Positions 13,099 to 25,620 of a DNA stretch of 64,000 nt are shown in pieces. Source of the DNA: Prunus persica (taxonomy: Eukaryota; Streptophyta; Magnoliopsida; Rosales; Rosaceae); assembly GCF_000346465.2 (NCBI RefSeq), contig NC_034014.1, positions 4,203,385 to 4,267,384 on the forward strand. The letters run 5' to 3'. The stretch's first letter is position 1. Every line of letters begins with the position of its first letter. Under the pieces are notes generated by a model. The model had not been told where the DNA came from. It did not search any database and saw nothing but the letters and a program-made list of their open reading frames with translations. The position numbers and the translations under genes were made by a program.

Positions 13099-13509
13099 CA
13101 AAGACTCTATTGAAGATACTGAAAATGTATCACGAAAAGCAACCAAGGTAAACAAAAAATATAGCTTGCATTTTTACTTTTGGATGAATATCACATTCTC
13201 TTATCTGTAGAAAACCAGCAGAAAGTAAACACAATACATAACCTAACATTTCACAACATTATTTTTCATTCTCTTTCTGAACATCTGGAGGAAACCTATA
13301 TCATATGCTTTATGTTTGCATAGAGGCAAAAGAAAGAAATAAAAATAGAAAATAGTCATAATTTTCCAACAAGGAGATAATTGGGACTAATAAATGCAAG
13401 CTTTTGTTAAACTGAACAGGAACAAGAAGATTCTCCAAAAAAGAGGCTTGAAGTATTAAATGAAGTTGGTGATCAAGTAGTCAGTGCGAGGAAGACTAGA
13501 AGCAGTTAG
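13094..13509 (+). pseudogene. Out-of-frame tail of the repeat-protein gene
   Basis: From 13094 a different frame continues the repeat theme (EDTENVSRKATK) to a good donor after 13147. An acceptor before 13420 opens a phase-0 exon of 29 codons rich in Lys and Arg, ending at TAG 13507-13509. This looks like the original C-terminus, cut off by one extra base in the AAAA run at 13090-13093, or by a missing pair of bases. Alternatively it is now 3' UTR with an intron, or the base is an assembly error. Confidence 0.7.
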
Positions 13510-14556
13510 TGTATAGAAGGAGGTAAAGGTGGACTTCATCAAAGCCAGCTGATGCCAGAGGCAACTTGGAAGCCATCAAAGATGTAGAATGTGAATCTAA
13601 AACTTCAGTGAAATATGAACAGGCTGCTGATCGGTCAAACTGAACGGTAAAAATAGTAAAATCATCTGTGCAACTGCTGTAAAAGGATACAGAATATGAT
13701 GCTTCAACAACTGTTTACCAGATTCATTTGGGTTTCCAGAAGAGTAGAGCAGGACTATTTAAATGTTTATAATCTGTAACATGTTAAATTTCTATTGTCT
13801 TTCCCCTTTTCTTGTGAATTGAATGTGGATATCTACTTTGACAATCTATGATGTATATCTCTTCTATCTCATATAAATCATATAGCTATGAAGGCTGAAT
13901 ATATAATTGAAGGTATTCAACTCAACTGAATCAAATCATGATCCAAAATAATTATGAAAATTTATCTATATTGCTTATCTATGACTCCAAGAAAGAAAAA
14001 AGTCTAAATTCTGATCACAAATGAAAGAATTATGCATAGTAAAACAAAAACCCTTTTTTCCAGTCTCATTTTTTCCTGTTGAGATCAGACACATTGTACT
14101 CTCTAATCTATCTGGGATGAACATAAAATGCCCAAATTACCCTTGAAATTTTTATTTTTATTTTTCTGTTTGGAATCCCTCTGGCAATCACTTTACATAA
14201 CCGTAAAAAAAAGACCGTCATTTACATCAGACTGGAGGATAGAGTAAGCCAACAAGAAGTCCCCTCTTCCAAACCATACATGCAAAGATTGGTGTTCACA
14301 GTTAGAGAAAACTGGGCAAGCTTAATAACCAGAAGAAAGTTAGATTTGACCTCTGATTATTTAAATAACGCAGGAAAGTTGGTGGCATCCTCAAATAGGT
14401 AGGCAGTAATATAGTACTGTAGTAAATTTACTGCAATGCAACTCTACAATCTACCACTTGTCAAATTAACTAGAAGTTAGAACACTTCAGGTCTATATAT
14501 ACCTGGGTTGTTCAACTGAAGCTGAGAAGAAGAAGAAGAGATTAGCTTAGCCCAAG
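13510..14556. other. Intergenic, 3' UTR and GH3 promoter
   Basis: No gene is seen. The left part is probably the 3' UTR of the repeat-protein gene. The right part is the GH3 promoter, with a TATA box at 14494-14501. Confidence 0.5.
14494..14501 (+). promoter_or_regulatory. TATA box of GH3 gene
   Basis: The sequence CTATATATAC lies about 60 bp upstream of the GH3 start codon. That leaves a transcription start near 14525 and a leader of about 30 nt. Confidence 0.6.
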
Positions 14557-17500
14557 ATGGACAAAGTAAAGGACTTTAATTGCATATACAGAAACCCCAA
14601 TGAACCCGTTGAAGCTCGAGTCAAAGACCTTCTTTCTCGCATGACTTTGAAAGAGAAGGTGGGCCAGATGACACAAATCGAGCGCCGGGTCTCCACCCCA
14701 GATGCCATTAGAGACTTCTCCATCGGTACCCATCTGTTTTCTATGCATGTCTTTAAGTTCCTTTCACGTATTTTATCAAATACTTGAAGGACAATATCTC
14801 TATTTCCTTATGGCAGGGAGTGTACTCAGTGCTGGAGGCAGTGTGCCCTTTGAGAAGGCCTTGTCGTCGGACTGGGCCGATATGGTCGATGGGTTTCAGA
14901 GGTCAGCTCTTGAGTCACGGCTCGGAATACCACTGATATATGGGATTGATGCGGTTCATGGGAACAACAGTGTGTATGGCGCCACTATATTTCCTCACAA
15001 TGTTGGTCTTGGGGCCACCAGGTTAGCTTTCTTCACTCTGTTCCTTCCCTTGATTTTTTTTTTTTTACTTTATGCTTGTGAATGATCCATTTCTTTACTG
15101 GTTGTTGTGGACGCTTTGTTTGGTTCCTAAGAAAATGTTGGAAAAGAATTGAAATTTATGTTTGGAGTCCATACTCATGACTCAAAGGATGCAAGTATGT
15201 TAATTACTGGAAACTGAATGACAAGAACAATGGATCAAGATTTCATCTTTTCTGGAAGGCCAATTTTGTCTTATATTTTTAATTTATAATCTTTTAATTT
15301 GTTTTGGCATTGAGTTAAAACTGAATGATATAAAGAAGGAACACAGAAACAGAGAAGAAAAAAGTGGAGTTAAATTGCTGAATTATAGACTTAAAATGCA
15401 ATGTCTCGTTACCCCTTTCTAGAATTACTTTACATCTTTCCGGTTGTTGGTGAAACAAAAGAGAGGGAGATTTAGTCTTGTTAGTCCTCCATTTCCTAAC
15501 TTTCTGACTCTGACAGAGATGCGGATTTGGTTAAAAGGATTGGTGCTGCAACTGCTCTTGAAGTCAGGGCTAGTGGCATTCACTATACTTTTGCTCCCTG
15601 TGTGGCTGTAAGTCATTATGGATGTAGTCAATTGCAATTTCTATACAGCTCATCAGATTGCATGATCATTCTAAAATTTGTTTCTTTTGCGGGAAAAGAT
15701 GCACTTGTGTTGTTGCAATAGCTGTGCAACTTATGTGGATGATCATATCACCAGTATATTCTTTTTTGAATGGATTAGTCAAGCAATTCACTTGAATGGG
15801 TTATGACAGGTGTGCAGAGATCCCAGATGGGGAAGATGCTATGAAAGTTACAGTGAAGACACTGAAATTGTTAGAAAGATGACGTCTATTGTTACAGGCT
15901 TGCAGGGGCAGCCACCCCAAGGGTATCCAAAGGGCTACCCTTTCGTACTGGGAAGGTATGTAGGAGTTGTTAGTTGATAATTTTCTGGGTATACTGAGAC
16001 TTTTTCCCGAAAACTTGCCTTCCTTTTTCTACGTATACATTGTATCTAAAATCATGTCATGAAACTTTCATATTGTCCAATTCTTTGATAATTATATTAT
16101 ATCAGTCAAGTGGTTAGCTTCTGTACTCAATTTTTCATCTTTCCTACTAACATATTCATACCTTGATCTTGTATTCCAATACTAAGTCACTGTAACTTTC
16201 TTGTACAGATTAGAAATTATTTCTGAAGTTCCATTTTTTTTAATTCCAGAAACAACACTATAGCATGTGCCAAGCATTTTGTTGGAGATGGGGGTACACA
16301 TAAAGGTCTTAATGAGGGGAATACCATATCATCTTATGATGACTTAGAGAGGATTCATATGGCACCATATCTGAACTGTATTTCTGATGGAGTTTCCACT
16401 GTTATGGCATCCTATTCCAGCTGGAATGGAAGTAAACTACATGCTGACCGTTTTCTCCTGACAGAAATCTTGAAAGATAAGCTAGGTTTTAAGGTAAAAA
16501 ACGCAGATAATGAGTTTTTTTTTTCTTGGTGAGCAAGATGAACCCAAGACCGACCCCTACATACCTATCCATTGCCCTATTAGGTAAAGCGCAAGTACAA
16601 GAAAGTAAATCTGTAAGCCTATTATTGACTTGGTTCTATTTCCCCTCCAAGTACAATTTTATTGGCATAGATTCAATAAACATTGCCATTTTGATTGATT
16701 ATTGATGGCTTTCTGGTCTCTTGATATGCTTCCTACTTCACTTGACGTGCCTTTGCTAACATTAGAATGATATAGTGGAATTCAAATCAATTAACAGAGG
16801 CACAGTATTATTGGAGTTAGATGTGACTTTCATATATTTTGTTGGTTTATTTGAATGTAGTTGCTGTAACAATGAAATGCTGTATATCGGAAAAAAATTA
16901 ACAGGGTTTAGTCTGCTGTAGGGTTTTGTGATTTCTGACTGGGAAGCACTTGACCAACTTTGCGAACCTCGAGGTGCAGATTATCGTTTCTGCATTTCAT
17001 CTGCCGTTAATGCAGGAATTGACATGGTAGATATTGAACTCCAAGTTTAAAAGCCTAAGTTATTTATTGATATCCTTGATTTTTATTTATTCGTCTAATT
17101 TACAAGACGAGGTATGCAGGTGATGGTGCCTTTCAGATATGAACAATTTGTGAAGGATTTGGTATATCTGGTCGAACATGGGAACATATCAATGTCCAGG
17201 ATCGATGATGCTGTTGAAAGAATTCTAAGAGTGAAGTTTGTTTCCGGTCTTTTTGAGCATCCCTTCTCTGATAGATCTTTGCTGGACATGGTTGGTTGCA
17301 AGGTAAGTTTGCAGAGCCAGCATGTCTTACATTCACCTCATTCAAGAACGCATGCTTTGCATATTACCATTAGAAGGTTGCTTGTCGAGCATATTCTGTT
17401 TTAAGAATATTACCCCTATTTTGAGGCATGGTGGACTTTCTATGCTTTAAATGTACCAACTGTTATACAAAACCTGTCCCGGTCAATTTAATACCTGAGA

Positions 17501-18688
17501 TACAGTTTTTACTGTTATTACTATTGTACAGCTGCATAGAGATCTAGCACGCGAAGCAGTTCGCAAGTCCTTGGTTCTTTTGAAGAATGGAAAGGATTCA
17601 AGGAAACCTTTTCTTCCATTAGACAGAAAAGCTAAAAGAATACTTGTTGCTGGAACACATGCTGATGATCTCGGATATCAGTGTGGAGGGTGGACAGCTA
17701 CTTGGGATGGTCGCAGTGGCAGGATCACAACTGGTATGGAACTTTGTTATTTTCCCAGGATTTTAATACTAGAAATGGGTATGCATGATAGTATTAATCA
17801 ATGTGACATTATGTATGACTTCATAAGACAAAGTTCATAGGCTTCTGTATACGTAGTTTCCAATAAGTTTCCTGGTTCAGGTTATTGAACCAAAATCTGC
17901 TTTTTAAAGAACTGTCACAAATAAGAGGTTGTGAAAATTCTCTCTTTTTGGGAATCTAGCAATGTGTAGTTAAATCATTCACCCAAAGGTTTTCTTCGGG
18001 GAAAAAAATCTAACAAGGAAACTTTGCTTCCTAGTTAGATGCTGTTGTTTTTCAACAACATTGTTAAATCTTACATTGAAATTTTGTAGAGAACAAGGGC
18101 TTCGTAGACCATAAATTTCCATGTTTATTATACCTTTTAAGATCGCTGTGATTCCACAGGCACACTTAACTATTTAGAAATTTACATTTTTAAGGCACAA
18201 CCGTCTTGGAAGCTATCCAGAAGGCAGTTGGAGATGATACAGAAATAATTTACGAGCAATATCCATCAGCAGACACCTTAGCACGTGAAGATATATCTTT
18301 TGCAATTGTAGCTGTTGGTGAAGGACCATATGCAGAATTCAGAGGTGACAATTTGGAGCTTGCCATCCCCTTCAATGGAACTGATGTGATAAGCTCAGTT
18401 GCTGATAGACTCCCCACATTGGTGATTCTGATATCTGGAAGACCCTTAACTTTAGAGCCTTGGCTCTTGGAAAAGATGGATGCTCTTGTTGCTGCTTGGT
18501 TGCCTGGTAGTGAAGGAGAGGGAATAGCGGATGTGATCTTTGGAGATTATGACTTCGAGGGCCTATTACCAGTGTCATGGTTTAAAAGGGTTGAACAGCT
18601 GCCGATGAATGCCCTAGACAACTCGTATGACCCTTTATATCCTCTTGGCTATGGGTTGACTTACAATAAGGGAAAATCCTTACAGTGA
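14557..18688 (+). CDS. Glycoside hydrolase family 3 beta-glucosidase / exo-beta-glucanase
   Basis: Retaining GH3 enzyme of the plant ExoI-like group, which removes glucose from the ends of beta-glucans or small glucosides. Nine exons join in frame: 14557-14725, 14817-15021, 15517-15607, 15810-15955, 16250-16493, 16922-17026, 17120-17302, 17532-17733 and 18195-18688. The total is 1839 nt (612 aa). Family motifs in order are [39 protein letters not shown] and [10 protein letters not shown]. Asp291 is the likely nucleophile, and Glu496 in [11 protein letters not shown] the likely acid/base by analogy with barley ExoI. The protein begins [13 protein letters not shown] with no visible signal peptide, unlike secreted ExoI, so it may act inside the cell. 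An undetected upstream exon is possible, but a TATA box sits 60 bp upstream. Exact substrate unknown. Confidence 0.93.
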
Positions 18689-19397
18689 AAACATTTGAGA
18701 CTAAGGCCGTTCTGAAATCCTGAGTAGACTGAGCTTCTTGAACCTGTTCAAGCAGAATGGCAGTTCATGAATGAATTGCCCTTGGTGTCAAATGTGTTTG
18801 TACTTAATTGAACGTATGAATTCACCCTATTCTTGTCTTATGTTACCTTATTCCCCCGTGCCGCTGTTTCCTAGTCATTATTGTCAGCTGGCATGAAGGA
18901 TCCAAATGTGATTTCCATCTTTAAGATGAACTATGGTTTCGTGAATAAGGATAATCAATTCAGCCATGAAATCAGTTGTATATGTAAAGCATGTTTGTTG
19001 ATAATGGATATGATCAAATCAATGCACAATGTCAACTTGCAATTCGGTCTCAGGTCAATAAAGACATAGCAGGAGGACAAGGATTTTCAATCTCATATTC
19101 CCAGCAAAAGCTTCAGATCCCAACTGATACTATTGACAATGGTATGTCTTAATCTGTTATACCCTTTTTTCTCGTCCACAGAAGACTTAACGAGATCATT
19201 AAGCTTGCATTAACTAATGTTATTCAGATATGATGCATCTTCTGCTTTCCGACCTTCCATATATTCTTTTCTGTGATATGTAGAATGGGTCCCCACAACA
19301 GATTATTCTCAGATCTCCATGGGCCACTGAAGCACTTCTACACATAGACCCCTACTGAACTTCCTCTCATCTTTCTTTTGATTTAACCATGAATAAT

Positions 19398-19430
19398 TAT
19401 ATATATATATATATATATATACATATACAT
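19398..19430. repeat. (TA)n microsatellite
   Basis: Alternating AT run of about 33 bp in intergenic DNA. Confidence 0.9.
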
Positions 19431-20394
19431 ACAGACAGCTCTGAAGTGCATGTAGCTAATAGTATTTTGACAGAGAAGAATCAGAATATAGTTGAGAAAA
19501 ATAGAGAGAAAACAAGATATGGCCGAAAGTAGAAATTGTGATAGTGATGATACTATGTATGTGGTTACAATTAGTTTTTTAGGTGTTAATCAAACTAGCC
19601 TAGGAATAAAGTGTAGGGTGCTTTCTTGTCCAAGTTGCAGAAAGGCTTTGGAAAAATATGGTGATTAGTTTTGTCATTTACTGGGCAAAACCTAATTGTA
19701 ATGACCGTGTTGCCCATGTAGGTCTGGATTCTTTACATAATGGGCGGGACTGGAGAAAACAGTACTGTCCCATTGACCTGCGTGGTTACTTGGCTTTTCA
19801 TGAAGAAAAAAAAAACAAAAGAAACCAGGTAACAAATAAGTTAAAAAATAAACAGAGAAAAGGGTGGAAACGGAACAAAATGAAAACAGTACAGTTCAAC
19901 TTGAGCACTGTGTTCATTGTTTGTCATTTTGTTTAACAAGTATGCTCTGAAATAATGAGATTCCTTCTATAATGTTTTCTTTTTTCTTTTTGTTTTAATT
20001 AAAGAGAGCTGAATTGTGGAGAGAGTTCTTTTTTTGGTCTGAAAAATTGTGGAGAGAGTTTAAGAGATAAAATGTCTTGTATATTACACTAGGATTACTA
20101 ATGAATAGTAATTCATCACCATCCATCACTTACCTTACTAGTCTTTTGGGTTGAGTGAGTGGCAAATGCCTAGCTCATTAGGGTTTAAATTTTAAGTCAT
20201 GTTCGAGTAGGGTAGAATGTCATGGACAGGAACCCTATATCAGATAGGAAGGAGTCCGATCTAGGGTTTATAAGGGTGGAGTAAACAACATCACCTAACA
20301 AGTTTTTCTTTTTGGTTCAATGCTGCAATTAATTCCAAAACAAAAAACTTGTTGCAAAGAGATAGGCAAAACCTAACTTACAAAAGTAAGTTTG

Positions 20395-20413
20395 TAAGAG
20401 CATCTCCAGTACC
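20395..20413 (+). repeat. Solitary Harbinger/MITE-like terminus
   Basis: TAA followed by GAGCATCTCCAGTACC resembles a PIF/Harbinger terminal repeat next to its TAA target site. It matches the start (GAGCA, then CTCCA) of the full element at 24968. No matching opposite end was found nearby, so this may be a truncated MITE or chance. Confidence 0.35.
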
Positions 20414-20907
20414 GAGATGTAAAAGTAACGTAAGTCACATTTACATCCAAAGTGACTACAGTGGGAGTGTGTATTGGGTTGTAAATTTGCATCAATCACC
20501 TACCTAATTACTGTCATTGGGCTTTATGGAGCTAAATAGTAGGTAATAATTGTTAACTTGTCTTATTTGACGGCAAATCACTAATCACTAGATCAAAGTA
20601 GCACTTAATTAGGAGGAAGATTCTTCTTCCAAATAAATAAAAGAGGGAAGGAGAGGAAAATAAGTCAATGATATTCCCACCCAAAAGAGAATCTCAAAGC
20701 CATGTAGAAATATGAAATTATAAAGACTAAGAAAAAGGTAAACAGGTCTTTCTGCAAATAAAAAGCTACTTAATTTGTCTCCAAGATCGGGCATCACAAG
20801 TTTAGTCTAGATTTGTTAGAGAACAGTGAAATCTTTAACATTGTATTTAGTTGGTAGGTGCCGTACACTTTAGAATCTGAAAACCACCATGCTCAAAAAC
20901 CAAATCC

Positions 20908-20910
<3 letters not shown>

Positions 20911-20945
<35 letters not shown>
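20911..20945. repeat. (AG)n microsatellite
   Basis: AG dinucleotide run of about 35 bp in intergenic DNA. Confidence 0.95.
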
Positions 20946-20948
<3 letters not shown>

Positions 20949-21359
20949 GACACACAAAACAAATTACAGAAAAATATGAACCACAAATTAAAATACATTA
21001 GCAGTGTAATCTGATCTAAATCTTAGTCTCTTGTATTTTTTATGTACAATAAAATCACTAATCATCGTTCGTAGCTAGCTAGTAGGACGGGGGGATCTTG
21101 TTTCTAATTATAAGAGGATCTCATATAAACAAACAAGCCAGAAAAGTGATTGAAGCATAAGATGCTTTGAGTTAGTGCAAGAAGACTCAGCATTTGATCT
21201 TTCTAGGTTTGAAGTTTCAAGGTCTTGCCCAGTCAACTTGGCCATTTTGGTATCAAAGTTTCGTGAGACAGTCTAAAAGAGTTAAAAGTAGGTAGTCTTA
21301 CCATGAAATTCCAAGCTGAGTGCTCTGTGACTTGGCTAATTTGAAACCCAGCATCCAGT

Positions 21360-21510
21360 ACCCTTTTCCTTCTTTCAATTATTGTTTTTTATTTTAAAGG
21401 AAAACAACTGGTCTAAACTCACACACACAACACGGATGCTATAACTTGAACTCAGGACCTTGCCTAGTGAAGCAATTACTCCAAATCACTACATTAGTAG
21501 GTCCTTTGCA
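21360..21510 (-). mobile_element. Probable tRNA-derived SINE fragment
   Basis: Read on the minus strand, it has a B-box-like GAGTTCAAGTT (21443-21453). A TGTGTGTGAGTTTAG tract follows, the same tract seen in the better SINE at 57138-57294. An A-box-like stretch precedes it. No clear poly(A) tail or target duplication was found, so ends are approximate. Confidence 0.4.
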
Positions 21511-22364
21511 AGCCATAGTAAAGATTTAGATTATCCCAAGCAGACAGACATAGCAATATGGGATGGGATGCTCACAGAATTTTCTACCATTATAATTTTT
21601 GCTCTTATTCTAATTAATATAGTGGCAAAATTAGAAGTCATAGTCATTTGACTAAAATTCAAATATTAAATAAAAAAATAAAATTCAGAAGATCCCATGC
21701 TTATTAAGTTAATCATAATTAATGTTTGATATTTATCATAAAGATTCATGACCCGTGTAACATCATTGAATATTAATATGCAGGTGATGCCTAAGACATA
21801 CTGTTCTTTCACCATTTGATTGAAAATGCTTGTCCTTGATTATGCCTGTTCTTTCATTATCCATTAGACCTTGGAATTTTATTTATGTCTGTTATCTGCT
21901 ATCCGATGCATTATCTCCTTCCGCATTCCATTCTTAACTAGAGCTAGAGGAAGGAACCATTCTTAAGCGTTTAGCGTACTGTGTTTGCCCCAAGACCCTT
22001 ACCCGGACTCTAAAAAGTAAAAACCATTATTTCTCATACATGCTCCTGTTCATCTTTGATGCCTTCTGCAATAATTCACCACTCCCTTATCATTACAGAA
22101 TATGAAATCCATAGGGGGGGTGGGGGGTACAACTAGGTTTTGAGATGCTTCACCTCAGTTTCATATTTCGTACGTATTCCAAATTCCACGAAATACTTTG
22201 ATCTTGTTCCCCTCAGATACTATTATGCTAACTCAAAGTTCTGAATGACATATTTACATGAAACCATGAAAAAAAAAGAGAAAAGCTCAGGTAAAGCTAT
22301 TACTAATGAACTAAAAGACCATAATGGCATATCAAGCTGCAGAGGATTGAGAAGAGCTGCTAGA

Positions 22365-23525
22365 TCATCCGTACGGGTAGTGCTGTGCGGATTGCATCTG
22401 GAAAACCATATTTTGAGGTCCATAGTAAGAGTTATTAGGAGCACCTTTGTGCAGATCTTGCCCCTGCATTTTAAGTCCATATGAACTAATCCCATAAGGA
22501 TGGGACATGAACATATTTCTATGTGCTTGATTGAAAGCCATGTTTGCTCCACCGCCTTGCTGGTGATGCCACTGAAACGGAGTCCTGGCAGTGGCAGCAG
22601 AATTTGGCTGCTGAGGCACAGATGAGTGCTCAGGAGAGAGAGGCCTTTTATTGTCTGGAGATGGAGTTCTCATGTCGTTGAGATTGACGGTTGTTATGTC
22701 ATGGATGCTGGCTCTTCGCTTATCCTTCCCCCCTGAAAGCTGCCTGATAAAGTACTTCTGTGCATGACTAGCCACTTGAGTCGGTGTTCGAGTTACCACA
22801 AAATTGCGTGAGATGTTCCTCCAGTCCCCTTTGCCATACTTTTTCAGCCCCAGTAGAAACAGCCTATACACAATCATGAAAATATTATGTCAAAAGAATG
22901 GCTGAAAAACAAAACACCTAAGCTAGAGTTCTGATCTTGCTTTGATATGCAGTCCCAAAGTTTTTTTCACACTTCATATATGGCTTAGATGTGAAAAAAA
23001 AATCATCTAAAATGTTAACTTCAAGCCAATTCTACTTTAACAGCTCAAATGTAAAAGTGAAATAAACATTACATTCTGAAATTTACACTGGGAAACTTAC
23101 TTGTGTTCATCTTCAGTCCATGGAACACCTTTCTTTCTTTCATGATCAGCAGGCCTAGCTGATGAAGATCTCTTACCACCAAGCCCATAAGACTGCTTGA
23201 ACCCATCATAGCCATGTCTATTCACCCACTCCAATGTGAATGGAGAGGCACTATAGCCAGGAATTGGAACCAGCCCTGCTTCTATTTTGCCAACATCAAC
23301 TTCCAATTCCTCATACTGCTTCATCACATCCATTGCTGTCTTCCCAGGTATCAGTGCTGCCACCTTAAGCCAGCGGTCTGGTGTGTCCTTGTCGTGCACC
23401 GCCAAGGCGTTTTCGAACATTTTGTTCTCTGCCGGGGTCCATTGTGTGCTCTTGCTCTCTTCAAGAAGCCAATTTGAACTTGAAAAATAGGATGAAGGCG
23501 ATAGAATTTCCATTTCAAACTTCAT
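22365..23525 (-). CDS. DIVARICATA-like MYB/SANT transcription factor
   Basis: Nuclear DNA-binding protein with two MYB repeats. Exons 23101-23525 and 22365-22863 join in frame (924 nt, 307 aa). The N-terminus [19 protein letters not shown] is typical of this family. Repeat 1 spans about residues 27-79. Repeat 2 spans about 133-184, starting [10 protein letters not shown] and carrying the diagnostic SHAQKYF at 174-180. The intron splits repeat 2 at the codon for Lys142. The tail is Gln-, Pro- and Tyr-rich, suggesting an activation or interaction region. Relatives act in floral asymmetry, development and sugar or ABA responses; the role of this copy cannot be told from sequence. The upstream CT-rich leader on this strand probably belongs to its 5' UTR. 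Confidence 0.94.
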
Positions 23526-24034
23526 GATATCAAATTCAAGATCTCAAATTGACGCTTGCATAATTGACAAATTGGATGAATTTCTGATTTCTTGAATTCC
23601 CAACTGATGAAATTGGATATGGTACTGAGAATTGGGTTGAAAACAGAGCAAGAGGGAACCCTTTCAGGAAATGCAGATAGAGAGAGAGCGGTGGAGGTTT
23701 CAGAATGATGAAAGGAGAGTTAAATCAAGGGGCATTCTGAAAGGAATCAGAATACCTTTTTTCCGCATAGGCACACCCTGAGGAATCTAGAAAAGACCCA
23801 CCTTTTCAAAATTCAAATAAATGTCTTTAAATCTTTATTTTTAAGAAGAAAAAAACTAAAATAGTTTAGCTGAACCCATTGAAGAAGTCACAGAGATGAT
23901 AAACAGAGAACAGATTAAGGCAGTCTCAGAAAATGAAATTAGAATCTTGGTAGAATTTCAGAAGTGGAACTAAAACACTTGTATCTGCAGCTTCTTCCAC
24001 TTCTTGGCATCCCAATTGGGCAAGCAAAAGAAAC

Positions 24035-24078
<44 letters not shown>

Positions 24079-24964
24079 AAAAAGGCTGCTAATGGGGAAA
24101 ACCCAATTGGGGACGAGTGAGGGAGGCTCTGAAACCAGGGGAATTGGAGCAGTCAGTGGAAAAAAGTTGGGAAAGATTTCTTCTTTCCTCTTTTTTCCTT
24201 GAGGCCTGAGCAACAAAGAAAAGAGAAAAAAGAAAACAAAAGTGTTGTGTTTGCTATGAATGGAAAGAGAAAACTACAGAAGCTCAGATAAAGCAAAGCT
24301 AGCAAGCTTCAAGAAATGAATCTATTTTTGCTAAAATCTTTGAAGAGAGAGAGGGAAGGGAAGGGAAAGCAGAGTTTGAAGGTGGATGGCTGTGATTGGA
24401 TGTTAAGATGTTTGTAGATACTGCAAATTGTGAAAAAGTTCCCTCTTATTATAATGCACACTCTCTCTGTTTTGGGCATTTTTAATTTTTTTTAATTTTT
24501 TCCACAACAAAGATTAAAATAAGGTCTAAAAATACTCTTTCTTTCTTTATTTATTTTCTTATTTTTGAGTTGTGAGGGAACAGGTGGGCTGGCAGCTCAT
24601 GATAATTGATGGAAGCTCACCTTAGTCACCGTTGCTGCGCTTGTCTATGGTCTCAACAGCAAAACACCCACTCTACTCACAACCGTTGGATTAAATTAAA
24701 ATCATCATGAAGAAAGATGATTGGATTTGATAATAAGTCCTTTTGTTTTCTTGGTGAGATCAGAAATCCTTTTCGAACTCTTTTACATCTTGCAACTTGA
24801 GGTGGGCCCCCTCTTGTGGTTTTACACCAATGTCTCTATCAGGACTCTCGTTGGAGGCTCTCCTACATAATTGTAAAGGCTATGATCTCAAGGGGCTAGG
24901 TCCGTTATAAGAAGCCATTCCGACACGTGTTACAGTTTAATTGGTTGGCCAAAGTCCCTCCCCG
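23526..24964. promoter_or_regulatory. 5' UTR and promoter region of the MYB gene
   Basis: No protein gene is seen. A GA run at 24036-24077 (CT on the gene's strand) and CT-rich flanks look like a long plant 5' UTR, possibly with an intron. No open frame here has a convincing ATG start. Confidence 0.45.
24036..24077. repeat. (GA)n microsatellite
   Basis: GA dinucleotide run of about 42 bp, about 510 bp upstream of the MYB start codon. Confidence 0.95.
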
Positions 24965-25024
24965 TAAGAGCAACTCCACCCCTTAGGGCAAAGTCTAAGG
25001 CAAGGGCAAGCAAGGGCAAGCAAG

Positions 25025-25056
25025 GGCTGACACTATTCACGTGAATAGTGTCAGCC
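25025..25056. repeat. 32-bp perfect palindrome, left subterminal
   Basis: Arms meet at 25040/25041 around CACGTG and read GCTGACACTATTCAC with its exact complement. It lies about 60 bp inside the left end of the Harbinger element and is flanked by GCAAGG/CTTGCC, so the hairpin is nearly longer. It may be a binding site for transposase or its partner (inference). Confidence 0.9.
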
Positions 25057-25189
25057 TTGCCATTTGTGGTTCCACCCACAAGGGCAAAGTCTAGGGCAAG
25101 TCTAGGGCAATTACTATTCATTGTACTTTATTTCCTATTTTTTAATACTTTAAATCATTAATTTTGATAATCTTTTGTAATTAAATTTT

Positions 25190-25515
25190 CGGATAAGATT
25201 TTCGGATGTGAATCTCGGTTGCCACGTGTCTTATTCCAGATAAAATTTTCGGATATTCATTAATAAAAATTATAATATCAGATTTCCGATAAAATTTTCA
25301 CCCTATAAAATTGTGCCGCGTGTCCCATGTCAGATAAGATTTTCAGATAATTTTAAAAAATTATAATGTCATATTTCAGATAAGATTTTCACCCTCTAAA
25401 ATTGTGCCACGTGTCCCATGTCTGATAAGATTTTCAGATATTTTTTTCAAATAGTGATCTCAGATTTCAGATAAGATTTTCACCCTCTAAAATTGTGCCA
25501 CGTGTCATCTCTATC
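25190..25515 (+). repeat. Subterminal tandem repeat of Harbinger element
   Basis: Four diverged copies with a 91-94 bp period. The shared GCCACGTGTC-like core falls at 25221, 25315, 25406 and 25497, with AGATAAGATTTTC between. They lie just upstream of the transposase gene and may hold its promoter or protein-binding sites. Confidence 0.85.
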
Positions 25516-25620
25516 TTCTGAATCCCTCTATATAACTACACCATCAACACCACTCCTCTCACACAATCTCTGATATATTCCTTCATTTCTCAGATTTTAC
25601 AATTTCCCATTATACTCTCA

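Larger units (their letters stand above)
18689..22364. other. Intergenic region with scattered repeats
   Basis: No gene is supported. The left few hundred bases are probably GH3 3' UTR. The rest is AT-rich and holds a TA microsatellite (19398-19430), a solitary Harbinger-like terminus (20395-20413), a GA microsatellite (20911-20945) and a minus-strand SINE-like segment near 21.4 kb. Confidence 0.5.

Noticed and set aside
18881..19069. Small plus-strand frame just after the GH3 gene
   Set aside because: It probably lies in GH3 3' UTR sequence; no similarity to GH3 or any other family is visible.
23926..24216. Minus-strand frame upstream of the MYB gene that could be an upstream ORF
   Set aside because: Its first codon is TTG, not ATG, and it runs through the CT microsatellite.
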